In this document: piece after piece, positions 23,440 to 36,533 of the stretch
Numbering within the stretch: position 1 is the first letter of the stretch
How the letters are laid out: every line of letters begins with the position of its first letter
NCBI GenBank assembly: GCA_026874595.1
Contig: CM049318.1
Span: 44,310,456 to 44,374,455, forward strand
From: Sipunculus nudus
Taxonomy: Eukaryota; Annelida; Sipuncula; Golfingiida; Sipunculidae
DNA length: 64,000 nt
Direction of reading: 5' to 3'
Program-made: the position numbers and the translations under genes
Notes under the pieces: generated by a model
Seen by the model: the letters and a program-made list of their open reading frames with translations, nothing else
What the model was told of the DNA's origin: nothing
Database searches by the model: none

Positions 23440-23950
23440 AGTTCAGCTTCCCATAACTCAGCCAAAAATCACTGAACCAAAACTATTTGAACAAACTTGA
23501 ATTATCAACTTCTAAGGATAATTGTGTAAGATTTAAGAATTTGGCCCAGTGGTTTTTGAGAAGAAGATTTTTGTAGCCACTTCGCTAACATGGGCTGTTA
23601 TGGCATATGACTAAATTCAGCTTCCAATAACTCAGCCAAAAGTCACTGAACTGAGACCATTTGAACAAACTTGAACTATCAACATCTAAGGATAATTTAT
23701 GTGTGAGAGTTAAGAATTTGGCCCAGTGGTTTTTGAGAAGAAGATTTTTGTAGCCACTAAGCTAAAATGGGCTTTTATGGCATATGACTAAATTCAGCTT
23801 CCCATAACTTAGCCAAAAGTCACTGAACTGAGACCATTTGAACAAACTTCAGAAAGCACTACCCTAGGATCATTTCTGTGCGATATTAAACAATTTGGCC
23901 ATTTTGTTTCAGAGAAGAAGTTATTTGTAGCTGTCAGTATGATACGGGCA
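23440..23950 (+). repeat. ~175-bp tandem monomers within family C
   Basis: Three units start at 'ataactcagccaaaa' near 23453, 23627 and 23804. Each holds 'ccatttgaacaaactt' and 'ggtttttgagaagaag'. Related units occur at 3240-3560 and 53160-53480. Confidence 0.8.
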
Positions 23951-25068
23951 TTGATGCCCCCCGTACAAAAAAGGCCTATGCAGGTGGTGCCACCAATACC
24001 TCAATTTCAGATATGACTCGTGTGAGCAAAATTGGCATAAAATTTGGTGATGATAGCTCAAGCCATTTCTGAGATTGTAATTTTAGTAGCTTTTTTGGAC
24101 AGATGACTATGTTCAACTTCCTGTAACTCGGCCAAAAATCACCGAACTTAAACCATTCGAACAAACTTGAGAGAGATTGTTCCAGGAATCATTTCTGTAA
24201 AATATTGGAAAATTTGGCTCAACAGATTCTGAGAAGAAGATTTTTTAAGCTTTTTTAGCTTTTTCCCTATAAAATCTAAGAAAATGCAGTTAGCCAAAAA
24301 ATAAGCTAAATCCTATAAAGTTTTTTAGATGACTAATTTTGTGCATAAAATTTTGTGATGCTAATTCATGCCGTTTTCAAGATAGTATGGGTTAACGTAC
24401 AGATGCCGGACGCCGGACGACGCCACACCATCACATAAGCTCACAGGTTCGCTGAAAACGTGCCATGGTCAAAGTTGGGCAAAATTTAAGGTACTAATTT
24501 TTTATTTTTGCTATTATTTTAAAAAATTAAAAAGATTTTCATCTAATTTTGGGTACAGAATTTAACTTTGATTAATTAAAGTTATATTACTGGGAAAAAA
24601 GTCCTTAGCTTTAACATGTTTTGTGTTAAGTGATCAAATATCTTTCCTGATTTTTTACAAAATGCATTATGTTTGAGCCTATAACCTTTTTTAATTATAT
24701 AATACAGACCTAATTTCTGGCATGTATATAGGAACTATATAGAGGAATATTAATGGTAAATATGAGGAAAAACAGATGAGTGGTTTTGATATTAGGTAGT
24801 CCTGAAGTGTGAAAATAGGTTTTTAATAAAAAATTGAGGTTTTTCCTTTTACTTCTCAAAGGAACGAAGTCGCAAAGACCCAGTTTTCGGCTTGGTAGTA
24901 GATCTTGGGGACATCTAACATTATGCCGAATTTTGGATTCCTATGTCTTACCGTTTCAAAACGTGCCACATCTACAGACGGACGGACGGATGGATGGACG
25001 GACGGACAGACGACGGACAATGGACCACAACTATAGCTCAGATGACTTATAGTCAGCTGAGCTAAAAA

Positions 25069-25410
25069 AACTCAGCAGTTTACTCGCAAGAGTATTGGTG
25101 AGGTATCATTTGCACATTAATTTTACTCAAGTAGGATTACATGAGAGGCCATAGCACACGGGCCTGGCCAAACAATTCATTCCGAGAGAGCAATTGTGTC
25201 ACTTACTTAAACTTGCTGTTTTTCAGCCTATTTACTGTCAAGAAGAACACCAATTAAACACGATCGTCTTGCTGTCACTTGCAAGAGATATGTATTCAAA
25301 GAAAATAAAACGGACTGCGTTATGCATGTGCCACACTGGCACCGCCTGGCACCAAGCTACAAAAATGGGGATGTCATTTGACCTTTCCCTCCCGTGGATT
25401 TGTTGGTTTT
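25069..25410. other. Short non-repetitive stretch, no gene established
   Basis: About 340 bp lacking the window's repeats. A plus-strand open frame at 25194-25430 runs on into D repeat sequence and has no recognisable motif. Confidence 0.35.
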
Positions 25411-26328
25411 ACAAGGTGCATTATGTATGAGCCTATAACTTCAACAAATTATGCAATACTGACCTAAATTTTGATACGTACATAGGAAATGTATGGAAGA
25501 ATATGAATAATTACTATGACATCTAACATTATGCTAAGTTTTGGATTACCAGGCAAAGCTGTAGTAAACAAAAGTTGGGTCATGATGCTAGAAAATACAA
25601 ATACATTAAGGCCTCTAAAAAACTTAAATAGCTAGACTATTTTTTTAAGCTTATACTTTCAAATTTCAAAATTCATCAGATTAAATCCATATGTAAACTG
25701 GCTGTGAAAATTAAATCAAATGTACTTATAAGAAAAAAACTTGCCATGGTCAAAATTTGGCAAAATTTAAGGTACCAATTTTTTTATTTGTGCTATATTT
25801 TAAAAAAATTTAAAAGATTTTGATCTAATTTTTGGTATACAATTTAATTTTGATTAATTAAAGTTATATTACTGGAAAAAAAGTCCTAAGCTTTAACATG
25901 TTTTGTGTTAAGTGATCAAATATCTTTCCTGTTTTTTTACAAAATGCATTATGTTTGAGCCCCTAACTTTTTTAAATCATAAAATATAGACCTAATTTCT
26001 GGTATGTACATAGGAACTATACAGAGAAATATTCAAGGTAATATAAGGAAAAACAGATGACAGGTTTTGATATTAGGCAGTCCTGAAGTGTGAAAATGAT
26101 TTTTATAAAAAATTGAAATTTTCCTTAATTTCTCAAAGGAATGAAGTCGCAAAGACACAGTTTTCAGCTTGGTAGGAGATCTTGGGGACATCTAACATTA
26201 TGCCAAATTTTGGAATCCTATGTCTTAAGGTTTCAAAACGTGCCACACCTACGGACGGACGGACAGACAGACGCAGACAATGGACCACGACTATAGCTCA
26301 GATGACTTATAGTCAGCTGAGCTAAAAA
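25411..26328 (+). mobile_element. D element, 5'-truncated
   Basis: D leader from TACAAGGTGCATTATG, with an intact CAAAATTCATCAG site where the 316-519 MITE sits in the first copy. The body starts at 25740, with a microsatellite at about 26252-26278 and the hairpin at 26294-26324. Confidence 0.75.
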
Positions 26329-27080
26329 TGAACAGAATAAAGAGTGTTCACCAAATTAAAACATGCAAATGCCTTTTCTAACTAAGAAAAAAGCAAAGTA
26401 ATACTATTTATTCAACTATTACCCACTCCCTCAAGTTAATGAGCCATCTCCCCACCTGAGAAAGTGGTTATCCAATGAAGCTACCAGTCCTCTCAGAAAA
26501 TAATTATCCCAAGAATGTACAAATGATTTGAAAATACTACATATGACTCAGACAATGAACAGCATTTGAAAAAGGCACAACATTGTGTTACTGTATGATT
26601 GTTAAGAATGTCATCATTGTCCTCATATTTTATAATGGTACTGGTATAATCTTCTTACCTTGTTGGATCATAAGTTCATGTGTTGGAAGATGATAGTACA
26701 ACGTTGCACAGCAGTCCAGCATAGTGGTGATGAAACAATCTCAATATGGCTAACATCCTTCCCAAGAAAAATGTGGTCTCTTTTTGCATGAAAGAAAATC
26801 ACCGATTGTGCTCTGGCACCCATATTGAATTTTTGGCGGATCTGAAAACTGATAGGGATAAAGCCCTCCTTGGCACCAATCATCCCTGTGTATCTGAGAA
26901 AGATGCATCATTGTTTCTTTGGGATTTCACACGCAAAAGAAAATCACCTATTGTACTCTGGCAGCCATTTTAAATTTTTAAGGGGGTCTGATTTTAAATA
27001 AGAATGTAGCCATCCTAGGCAAATATCATCCCTGTGGATTTGTGAAAGATCCATTGTATTCCACAAGGATATACTGAGAA
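26329..27080. other. Non-family stretch with a diverged ~145-bp direct duplication
   Basis: Two related segments begin at GAAAATCACC near 26794 and 26939. They share 'attgt.ctctggca.ccat' and 'atcatccctgtg'. No gene product is recognised. Confidence 0.5.
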
Positions 27081-27284
27081 AACAAGGCCTACAGGCCTAA
27101 TGCGAACCTGTGCAATGAGATAACACCAGGTATAATGCTTCAATGTTGGACCATTACTTTTCAGGAACATGTGTAACATGTATATGAACAATGCAAGTAC
27201 TAAACACTTAGAACAAGAAACAAATAAACAAACATCACTGCTGCAATTCTGGCATGGGTGCACACAACACAAAAACTAGAATAT

Positions 27285-28300
27285 GGGTAGTCAACAAGCG
27301 ACTAAGTGTATCCGCCAAAATCAGAGTGGGAAAGCTGAAGAGAGGCATGGATTGAGTGGCAAGGGGAAATAGAGTGAGGTGTGTTGCATAATAGCCCAGA
27401 TGTCTGCAGCTTAAACGTGAATGTAGGTGGCGCAACCTGTCATAAAATCAAGCAAGCTGTCAAGGATGTATAAACCTGCAAAATATCAGGTGGATAAGTC
27501 AAACCACTGCTGAGATATGAGTTATTTTATCCTAAGGCAGATGAACAGATGGACACTGTGCAAAAATGGTAGCAGGTGGAACCACCAGTTTTGCATATGA
27601 TAAAGAGCTATGGGAGATCTATACACATGCAAAATTTTGGCCCAATCGGTCCAATGGTTCAAGAGATATGAGCCTGGATGTCTGCAGAGTAAACATGAAT
27701 GTAGGTGGTGCCATCTGTCATAAAATCAAGAAACTTGTCCAGGATGTATAAACCTGCAAAATTTCAGGTGGAAAAGTCAAACCACTGCTGAGATATGAGT
27801 GATTTTATCCCAAGGCACATGAACAGATGGGTGCTGTGCATTAATGGTTGCAGGTGGTGCCACCAGATCTGCCTATGATTAAGAGCTATGTGAGATCTAT
27901 ACACATGCAAACTTTTGGCCCAATCGGTCAAACGGTTCCCGAGATATGAGCTTGGATGTCTGCAGAGTAAACGTGAATGTAGGTGGCGTCACCTGTCATA
28001 AAATCGAGAAAGCTGTCCAGGATGTATAAACCTGCAAAATTTAAGGTGGAAAAGTCAAACCACTGCTGAAATATGAGTGATATTGTCCCAAGGCAGATGA
28101 ACAGATGGACACTGTGCAAAAATGGTTGCAGGTGGCGCCACCATTTTTAGTGTATGTTATAAAGCTATCAAAGGGCTACATTTGTGCAAAGTTTTTAGCC
28201 TGATAGGTTCCCGAGATATACAGGTTTATGTGTGGAAACAGACTCACAAATGGACGCTGGGCAGCGAGGAAAGGTCACACGTCAACAAAAAATGAGGGCG
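27285..28300 (+). mobile_element. Family B 5' end and tandem B monomers
   Basis: Head ACTAGAATATGGG lies inside a C leader that started at 27081. Units start at GTAGGTGG near 27423, 27701 and 27979, a period of exactly 278 bp. The 3' terminus is absent, and the array passes into the TCTAGAC block. Confidence 0.8.
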
Positions 28301-28760
28301 CAGCAGTTCACATGAGACCTCAAAATAAACCCGATTCGCTTAAAATGCAAACCAAGTTTTTTCAAACAGTTAAAAGATATAGTTTCAAGAATCTGGGAAT
28401 TCTGCATCTACATATTGTGTCTGGACGCTGTGTCTAGACGTCTAGACACATTGTCTAGACACTCCCCCAGAGCCAGGTCAGTTGCCATGGTGATGTCTGG
28501 ACCCCACTTGTTTGTACTGAGTGACCTCTTGACTTGGCTGCTGAAACTCAGCATGTGGTCAAATCTGTTTCAAATACAGAAAGCCTTTTTCAATTGGCTA
28601 CAATGCTTTTTTAAAACTGTATTTACCCAATCTATTCTTATAAAACTGGCAGAACCCTACCATAGAATAATTCTTGTAAAGTTTAAACCAATCAGCTTAA
28701 CAGTTTCATCATAAATCAGTGTATAAGCTAGAAGAGTTTAAAATTACATTTAAGCTTGTA
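28301..28760 (+). repeat. TCTAGAC block
   Basis: Several TCTAGAC palindromic units at about 28431-28468 sit between the B-derived 'tgagggcgcagcagttcaca' and the C-proximal 'acagaaagcctttttcaat'. Confidence 0.7.
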
Positions 28761-29852
28761 AACAAGTGGCCCATGGGCCATGACGCTCAGCTGAATTCAA
28801 GGAATGTTGAACAATGAGCGAAATGACTGCAAGAGTGCAAACAAATCATGAATTTTGTGAAGATTCCTTAGAAATGGGTTTCAGTGGGCTTTTGGACAGA
28901 TGACAATTTCATTTGAAATCTAAAAATAGGAAAAAAATGTGTAAAAATTTGAAAAAATAAAGGGACTGCCACCAATCTGCAGGAACTGATGAAACACTCC
29001 ATGATAAATATATATCCAAGAAAATCATGGCTATCAAGGCATTAGTTATTCAGATACTGGAGCTTTTGTTTGTATCAAATTTTTAATTATTCTTGGGGGT
29101 TTTTATGAGCCCTATAGCTCAGAGAATATGGGTAACAGAAACCTAATTTCAGGTTTCCAAGAAGATTTTTCATTAGTCTCCCTGGATGTGAAGAAAGAAG
29201 ATTCTAGGTTCAGCAGTTACAGTTTGTGCCAAGTTAACAGATGACCCCTTCATTCGAAGATCTCATAAAAAGAGAAAAAATGCCTAAAGAATTGAAAAAA
29301 ATACAGGTGGCGCCACCATTTTGCAGAAACTGATGGAACACTCCATGATCCATATGCCTGCAAAGAATCATGGAGATCAATGCATTGGTTATTCAGATAC
29401 TGGAGCTTTTGAATCAAATTTTTATTATTCTGAGGGGTACTTACTACGAAGGATATGGGTAACAGAGACCTAATTACATGTTTTCACACAGACTTTTCAT
29501 GGACCTCACTTGATGTCAAGTTAGAAGAATCTAGGTCAAGCGGTTACGATTTGTCCCCTGTCACCAGTTTGCAGGAAGTGATGGAACATCCCATGATCAA
29601 TATTCATGCAAAGAATCATGGTGATCAATGCAGTGGTTATTCAGATACTTGAGCTTTTGTATCAAATTTTGCATTATTCTAGGGGGTACTTTGGAGCCCC
29701 ATAGCTGCAAGGATATGGGTAACAGAGACCTAATTTCAGGTTGTCAAGGAGATTTTTCATGGACATCCCTGGATATTAAGTTTGAAGATTCCAGGTCCTG
29801 TGGTTACGATTTGTGCCCAGTTAACAGATGACAGTTTCATTGCAGGTCTGAA
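28761..29852 (+). mobile_element. A2-type element fragment
   Basis: Head AACAAGTGGCCCATGGGCCA keeps its palindromy through paired changes (TGGCCCATGGGCCA). Diverged A monomers (A2 type, with TGGAGCTTTTG / GGAGCCCCATAG) follow. It is interrupted at GGTCTGAA by another head at 29853. Confidence 0.7.
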
Positions 29853-30190
29853 AACAAGGGACCCATGGGTTATGTCACTCAGCTGAATTTTGGAAAATAT
29901 TAGTAACTGCAAAATATTTTTATTTCTTTTGGTTTTTCATTTATATTACCATTTGAAAAGCTAAGAGAAAATGGCCCTGCTGAAATGGACCTCTCTAAAT
30001 TATAGAATAATGAACATGAGCTAAAGTATATGCATTGTGTAATAAATGAAATTTTTGGCCTGAAATCATTTAGTGATGCACCTAGGGAAAAAAACAGGCC
30101 TACGGTAAGTGTTATATAAAAGTTACAATTCATAAATAAATAATGTGTGAAGGTAATAAAGTTAAAGTTAAATATATGGCCATAATAGTT
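29853..30190 (+). mobile_element. A-type head with unassigned leader
   Basis: Head AACAAGGGACCCATGGGTTA is followed by ~300 bp not shared with the E, F or G leaders. A minus-strand open frame at 29900-30280 crosses the junction into the next element and is not a gene. Confidence 0.55.
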
Positions 30191-33100
30191 AACAAGTGAC
30201 CCATGGGTCATGACGCTCAGCTGACTGGGAAGAGATTCGCTAAAGGAAATTTTATCATGAGAATGGTAGTATATACCCATTCAACTGAAGTACAAACAGA
30301 TTAACCAACAGGCCAAGATTTAGTCTGTATTTATATATCTCAAAAATAGAGAAAAAATGTGTAAACTTTAAAAACTAGAATACAGGTAGCCGATAAGTGA
30401 CTACTTGTATCCGCCAAAATTAGGGTGGAACGGTTGAAGTGAGGCATGGATTTGAGTGGCAAGGGGAAATGGAGTAAGGTATGTTGCATATTAGCATGGA
30501 TGTCTGCAGCCTAAATGTGTATGTAGGTTGTGCCACCTACCACAATTCCAGAAAGCTGTCCAAGTTGTATACATATGCAAAATTTTAGGCAGAAAAGTCA
30601 AACCACTACATGTATATGAGTGATTTTAGCCGACGGCAGACAAACAGACAGACGCTGTGCAAAAATGGTTGCAGGTGGCCCCTCCAGTTTTGTGTAGGAT
30701 AAAGACCTATGTGAGATCTATACACATGCAAAATTTTGGCCCAATCGTTCAAACGGTTCCCGAGATATGAGCTCGAATGTCTGAAGCATAAACTAGAATG
30801 TAGGTGGCGCCACCTGTCATAAAATCAAGAAAGCTAACCAGGATGTATAAAACTGCAAAATTTTAGGCAGATATGTCAAACCACTGCCGAGATATGAGTG
30901 ATTTTAACCCAAGGCAGATGAACAGATGGACACTGTGCAAACATGGTTACAGGTGGCGCCACCATTTTTGTGTATGTTATAAAGCAATCAAAGGGCTATA
31001 TTTGTATAAATTTTACTTCCTGATTGGTCAAACGGTTCCCGAGATATGAGGGTTTATGTGTGGATCAGACGCACAAATGGATGCTGGATAGAGGGGAAAG
31101 GTCAGAGGTCAACACAAATTGGTTAGGCACTAGTTCACATGTGACTAGATAATTAGTGTAAGTTTAGGAAAAATCGGTCCATTTTTCTCAGTGGAGCTCT
31201 CTGGAAACAAACGTTGCGGGGGCGGAGGAACCCGGTCAAAAACATAGTATCTGCAAAACTTCGTTTTGGAGGATACAAAAATACAGGTGGCTCCACCAGT
31301 CTGCAGAAACTAATAAAAACACATAATGGTCAATATCCATGCAAAGAATCATGGTGATCTCCGCATTAGTTGTTCAGATACTTCAGCTTTTATATCAAAT
31401 TGTCCATTATTCTGAGGCTTCTATAGCTTGAAGGATATGGGTAACAGAGACCTAATTTCAAGTTTCCACAGGCACTCTTCATGGGCCTCCTTGCATGACA
31501 AGAATGAAGTTTCTAGGTCCAGTTGTTGCAATTTGTACCCTGTTGACAAATAACCACATCTTTAAAGGTCTCAAAAAATGAGAAAAAAAATTAGTAAAAA
31601 TTTGAAAAAAATAGAGGTGGCGCACCCAGTCTGCAGAAACTGATGGAACAGCTCATGATCCATATGTATGCCGAAAATCATGACCATCAGTGTTGTAGTT
31701 ATTGAGATATTGAAGATTTTGTATGAAATTTTTTACTACTCTGGGGGGTGCTTTGGGGCCCCATAGCTCTAGGGTTGGGTAACAAAGACCTAATTTCTGG
31801 TTTCCATGGAGACTTTTCATAGGTCTCTCAGTGTTTTGAGAATGAAGATTCTAGGTCCAGTCGTTACGATTTGTGCCATGCTAACAGATGACAGCATCCT
31901 TAAAGGTCTCAAAAATAGAGGAAAAAATCGTGAAAAAATCAAACAATAAAGGTGGCGCCACCAATCTGCAGGAACTGATGATACATCTCATGATCAATAT
32001 GTATGCCGAAAATCATGACCATCAGTGATGTAGTCATTGAGATAATGAAGTTTTTGTATGAAATTTTTGACTACTCTGGGGGGGTACTTTGGGGCCCCAT
32101 AGCTCAAAGGATATGGATAACAGAGACCTTATTTCTGGTTTCCAAGTAGATTTTTCACGGACCTCTCAGTGTGTCAAGAATTAAGATTCTAGGTCCAGTC
32201 TTTACGATTTGTGCCTTGTTAACAGATGTTCACATTTTGAAAGGTCTCAAAAATAGAGAAAAAAATTCATAAAAAATCCAACGATACAGGTGGCGCCACC
32301 AGTCTGCATGAAGTGATGACAAATCTCATGATCAATAGTTATGCCACAAATCATGACCATCAGTCAAGTAGTTAATGAGATATTGAAGTTTTTGTATGAA
32401 ATTTTTTACTTTTCTTGGGGGTACTTTGGGGCCCCATAGCTCAAAGAATATGGGTAACAGAGACCTAATTTCTGGTTTCCAAGGAGACTTTCCATAGGTC
32501 TCTCAGTGTATCGAGAATGAAGATTCTAGGTCCAGTTGTTACGATTTGTGCCACGCAAACAGATGACAGCATCCTTAAAGGTCTCAAAAATAGAGGAAAA
32601 AATCGTGAAAAATCGAACAATACAGGTGGCGCCACCAGTCTGCAGGAACTGATGGAACATCTCATAATCAATATATATGCCAAAAATCCTGACCATCAGT
32701 GATGTAGTTATTGAGATATTGAAGTTTTTGTATGAAATTTTTTACTTTTCTTGGGGGTACTTTGGGGCCCCATAGCTCAAAGAATATGGGTAACAGAGAC
32801 CTAATTTCTGGTTTCCAAGGAGACTTTCCATAGGTCTCTCAGTGTGTCGAGAATGAAGATTCTAGGTCCAGTTGTTATGATTTGTGCCACGCAAACAGAT
32901 GACAGCATCCTTAAAGGTCTCAAAAATAGAGGAAAAAATCGTGAAAAATCGAACAATACAGGTGGCGCCACCAGTCTGCAGGAACTGATGGAACATCTCA
33001 TAATCAATATATATGCCAAAAATCATGACCATCAGTGATGTAGTTATTGAGATATTGAAGTTTTTGTATGAAATTTTTTACTACTCTGGGGGGTACTTTG

Positions 33101-33995
33101 GGGCCCCATAGCTCGAAGGATATGGTTAACAGAGACCTAATTTCTGGTTTCCAAGGATATTTTTCATGGACCTCTCAGTGTGTCAAGAATTAAGATTCTA
33201 GGTCCAGTCTTTACGATTTGTGCCTTGTTAACAGATGTTCACATCTTGAAAGGTCTCAAATATAGAAAAAAAAATTCGTAAAAAATTGAATGATACAGGT
33301 GGCGCCACCAGTCTGCAGGAAGTGATGGAACATCTCATGACCAATATGTATGCCAAAAATCATGACCATCAGTCAAGTATTTAATGAGATATTGAATTTT
33401 TTGCATGAAATTTTTTACTTTTCTGGGGGGTACTTTGGGGCCCAATAGCTGGAAGGATATGGGTAACAGAGACCTAATTTCTGGTTTCCATGGAGACTTT
33501 TCATAGGTCTCTCAGTGTTTCGAGAATGAAGATTCTAGGTCTAGTTGTTACGATTTGTGCCTTGTTAACAGATGTTCACATTTTTAAAGTTATCAAAAAT
33601 AGAGAAAAAAATTCGTAAAAAATCGAAAAAAACAGGTGGCGCCACCAGTCCTCAGGAACTGATGAAATATCTCATGATCAATATGTATGCCAAAAATCAT
33701 GACCATCAGTCAAGTAGTTAATGAGATATTGAAGTTTTTGTATGAAATTTTTTACTTTTCTGGGGGGTACTTTGGGGCCCCATAGCTCGAAGGATATGGG
33801 TAACAGAGACCTAATTTCTGGTTTCCAAGGAGATTTTTCATTGACCTCTCAGAATGTAAAGTTACAAGATTCTAAGTCCAGCGGTTACGATTTGTGCCAG
33901 GTTAACGGACAGACGGACAGACGGACGGACAGACGGACGACGGACAAAGAGTGATTGCTATAGCTCAGCATGACTGAAAGTCAGCTGAGCTAAAA
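30191..33995 (+). mobile_element. Second A element with nested B, eight A monomers
   Basis: Same composite as 3932-7311: A head and leader, B at 30374-31276 inserted at the same leader position, then eight A monomers starting near 31285, 31615, 31950, 32288, 32624, 32960, 33297 and 33634. Spacings are 330-338 bp. The microsatellite is at about 33905-33946 and the 3' hairpin near 33961-33991. The units at 32624 and 32960 are nearly identical, which points to recent unit amplification. Confidence 0.85.
30374..31276 (+). mobile_element. Family B element nested in the second A composite
   Basis: Starts ACTAGAATACAGGTAGCC and shares the TACAGG variant with the B at 4115; other B heads read TATGGG or TACGGG. 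It ends in the B terminus (GTATCTGC near 31248 and GGAGGATAC), then AAAAA and an A monomer. Confidence 0.8.
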
Positions 33996-34269
33996 ATTAA
34001 TCCCTTAAAGTTTGACCAATATTCCTGATTTTAAAACTAAGTTTAACAGTGTTATTTACACCTAGGCTCGGCCAACTTTAAGAGATATGAATGAAATGCT
34101 ACAAAGTATATATATCTTCTTAAATCTGGTTAAATCTATCTTAAATCTATCTCATTTGAATATTAGGATTAAATTCCTGAACAATTTTTTCTTAAAAAAA
34201 AAATTAAAATTTTCCAAGTCTCAACAAAAAGAATTTATTTAACGTTAAAATTATAAGATTCATCTTGTT

Positions 34270-34640
34270 TATTAGTCCTGTGTATTGAAGAGGTGGGTGG
34301 GGGAGGGGTCTCTGTTGTAACTGCACGTTGCTGAAAAAAATGTAAAATTATAAGATTAATCTTGTTTATGGTACAGGTCTGTCAACAGAATTTGGGGGGG
34401 GGGGGGAGAGAAAGGCTGCCTGTGGGATTAACTGCAGACAGCCTGATCAAGCTCAACAAGAGTGAGGGCTTGCCCCAGTGATGGGATTACATAACATCAG
34501 GGGAGCATAGCAATGCACTGTAGGACCTACAGTGACCAAAGTGGACTGCTTGACAATGTAAGGGAATACATCAAGAGGTTCCAAAAAATTCAATAACTAG
34601 CCTAATTTTGCAGCTTTTATTTTCAAATTTCAGATTTTAT
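34270..34640 (+). repeat. G-family module, copy 1
   Basis: TTAGTCCTGTGTATTGAAG, G-rich GGTGGGTGGGGGAGGGGTCT, a poly-G run (about 34394-34406), and GACTGCTTGACAATGTAAGG. A second copy lies at 60050-60430. It joins a D-like leader that contains 'atgtgccatggccaaag' near 34710. Confidence 0.75.
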
Positions 34641-35520
34641 CAGATTAAATCCTTAAGTGTACATACTGTGAAAATTAAATCCAGAGTATTTACAGGAAAA
34701 AATGTGCCATGGCCAAAGTTAGGCAAAATTTAAGGTACTGATTTTATATTTATGCTTAAAACTTTAAACTAGGGCTGAATGACTGGGGGGGGGAGAGTTA
34801 CAAAACTATGGATACATATTAATACATAATACAAAATAAAATTCAATGGTGCTTACAGGGACTGGTGGGAGTTACAGCACCTCTGCATATACATAAAGGA
34901 TAACATTTTAATTTAAAAGAAATTATTTAAAATATTTAAAAACATGCAGAGAGATGGAAAACAAAGCAAATAACTTTAATTTCCATTCTACTGAGACAGG
35001 AAAATAATGAACAAATATTTGCATATGATCCTATTTTTTTTGTTAAGTCATTTTTTTTTAAGTTTATAAATTTTACTATATATTTGCAGTATATCATATA
35101 TATCTAAATATTTGAATTGATTCATAAATCTAAATTGCATCAACATTTATACTTAATTTAGTCAGGTAACATCAAATTAGGCACACAGGCATATATATAT
35201 ATATATTTTTTATAAAATATTTTTAATTTTGCAAAGCAATACTATATATGGAAATAACACTCCAGATTTCATAATTTAAATTGCACCTTTATTTATCCAT
35301 GATTTGCTTCATATATTATCAAATTATGCCTACTGATGGATTAAATTATATTTAGTTTAATTATTTAAAAGGAAATAGTTTCTTTAAAATGCTACATCAG
35401 ATCAACGTGGCATCTCTTGGATTACTTCTTGAATTAATATTTCAACAAAAGTGGTGCACATTGGATCAACAACAGCTTTACATTTAAAGAAATACAGCTG
35501 ACAATAACAAACCATGTATT
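34641..35520. other. AT-rich repeat leader, no gene
   Basis: Contains a diverged start of the D body (about 34707) followed by AT-rich sequence resembling the E leader (GAGACAGGAAAATAATGAAC, near 34992). No coding signal. Confidence 0.45.
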
Positions 35521-36533
35521 GCAATATAATTGGTAAGGTGGTGGTGTGTGTGTGTGTGGGGGGGGGGGGGGGCTGTTAGGGTAGGGCCCATGAGAATAAG
35601 TGTATGTTTATTACAGCAGGGCAGTTCTGCCAGTGCTGCATTACTTATAAGGTTACCGAGGCAAGGCTGTAGTGAGCAAGAGTGGGGTCTTGGATGTACA
35701 AAATGCAAATACATTAGAGCATCTGAAAAACTTCAATGTGGTAATAAATATAAGCTGTATTATGAGTTGTTGTTGTTTAGCTTATGTATGATTTTGATAG
35801 TACCTTTGGAGACAGGGAAGAGGATTGATTTCATTTATTTTATTAACTAATGGAGTACTATTGTCACACAGATTTTGACTTGGCCATATAACTTATAAGC
35901 AGATCATATAATATAAGAGTTTAACTATTTATTGAAAAAATTACAAATATTGTCCCAAATATAATTTTTATTAAAAATAAAAAGAGAATCTTATGATTTT
36001 TTAAAAAGAAATATAACTCAAATGAGTACATATTCATATTCGTATTTAAATACAATTGCAAAGTATTTGCACCATGTCTGGTATTTATTCAGTTTTCACC
36101 AAACAATGTTGAGAATCCAGAATATACAAAATTCACACATTTAAATAATGATCATAAGTACCTGGTTTTATGGCTTTTATTTATATTAAAAAAAATAAAT
36201 GTATAATATTCATTTTGGACTAATTTTACATCAATGTACACACTAGACACAGTAGGAATCTAGATTAATATTATCAACTGCATCTTTGTATATCATAAAT
36301 TTCCTTCATATGATCCCTAATGATTAGTAATGAATAATATGATTTACTTTTTTATCATTAAAATTGAACTGAAAAATACCATAGGTGACTGCATGGTGTT
36401 ATTTGGAATACGTGACATTCTATCCATCGATACAAGATTCTTATATCATCAGTTACTGCAAGTTAATTTCCTGTTATTATAAAGCAACAAATTCCTTTTT
36501 TATTTTTCTTTGATTTGTTATTATCAAGTGACC
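35521..36533 (+). mobile_element. E/F leader modules with poly-G run
   Basis: A (GT)n and 15-bp G-run (35558-35572) near 'gtagggcccatgagaataa' mark the E-like part. From about 35740 the F leader follows (GCTGTATTATGAGTTGTTGT, GGAGACAGGGAAGAGGATTG), matching 38.65, 50.45 and 57.72 kb. Open frames over this stretch read through homopolymers and are not genes. Confidence 0.6.

Larger units (their letters stand above)
21188..25068 (+). mobile_element. D-type element with A-type head, containing a C element
   Basis: Head AACAAGTGACCCGTGGGTCA and subterminal GCTCAGCCGACTG are followed by the D leader up to GAAAAAAAC at about 21899. C leader sequence (TTGGTATAACCCTTCAATGC) then begins and C continues to its terminus at about 24455. 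The D body resumes as ACGTGCCATGG at 24458, with a microsatellite at about 24977-25015 and the hairpin at 25034-25064. The nested C lacks its head, so it was truncated on insertion or later. Confidence 0.75.

Noticed and set aside
29900-30280. 126-codon minus-strand frame
   Set aside because: It crosses the junction between two elements (head at 30191), so it is a chance frame in AT-rich DNA.
32465-33038. Recurring 60-75 codon frames in the A monomers, both strands; monomer length 336 is a multiple of three
   Set aside because: Frames are broken by stops at the same positions in each unit and vary with single indels between units, with no start, domain or codon bias. Similarity of the peptides only reflects similarity of the repeat units.
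35484-35850. Open frames on both strands around 35.5-35.85 kb
   Set aside because: They read through (GT)n and a G homopolymer and then into the F leader repeat. No protein similarity recognised.
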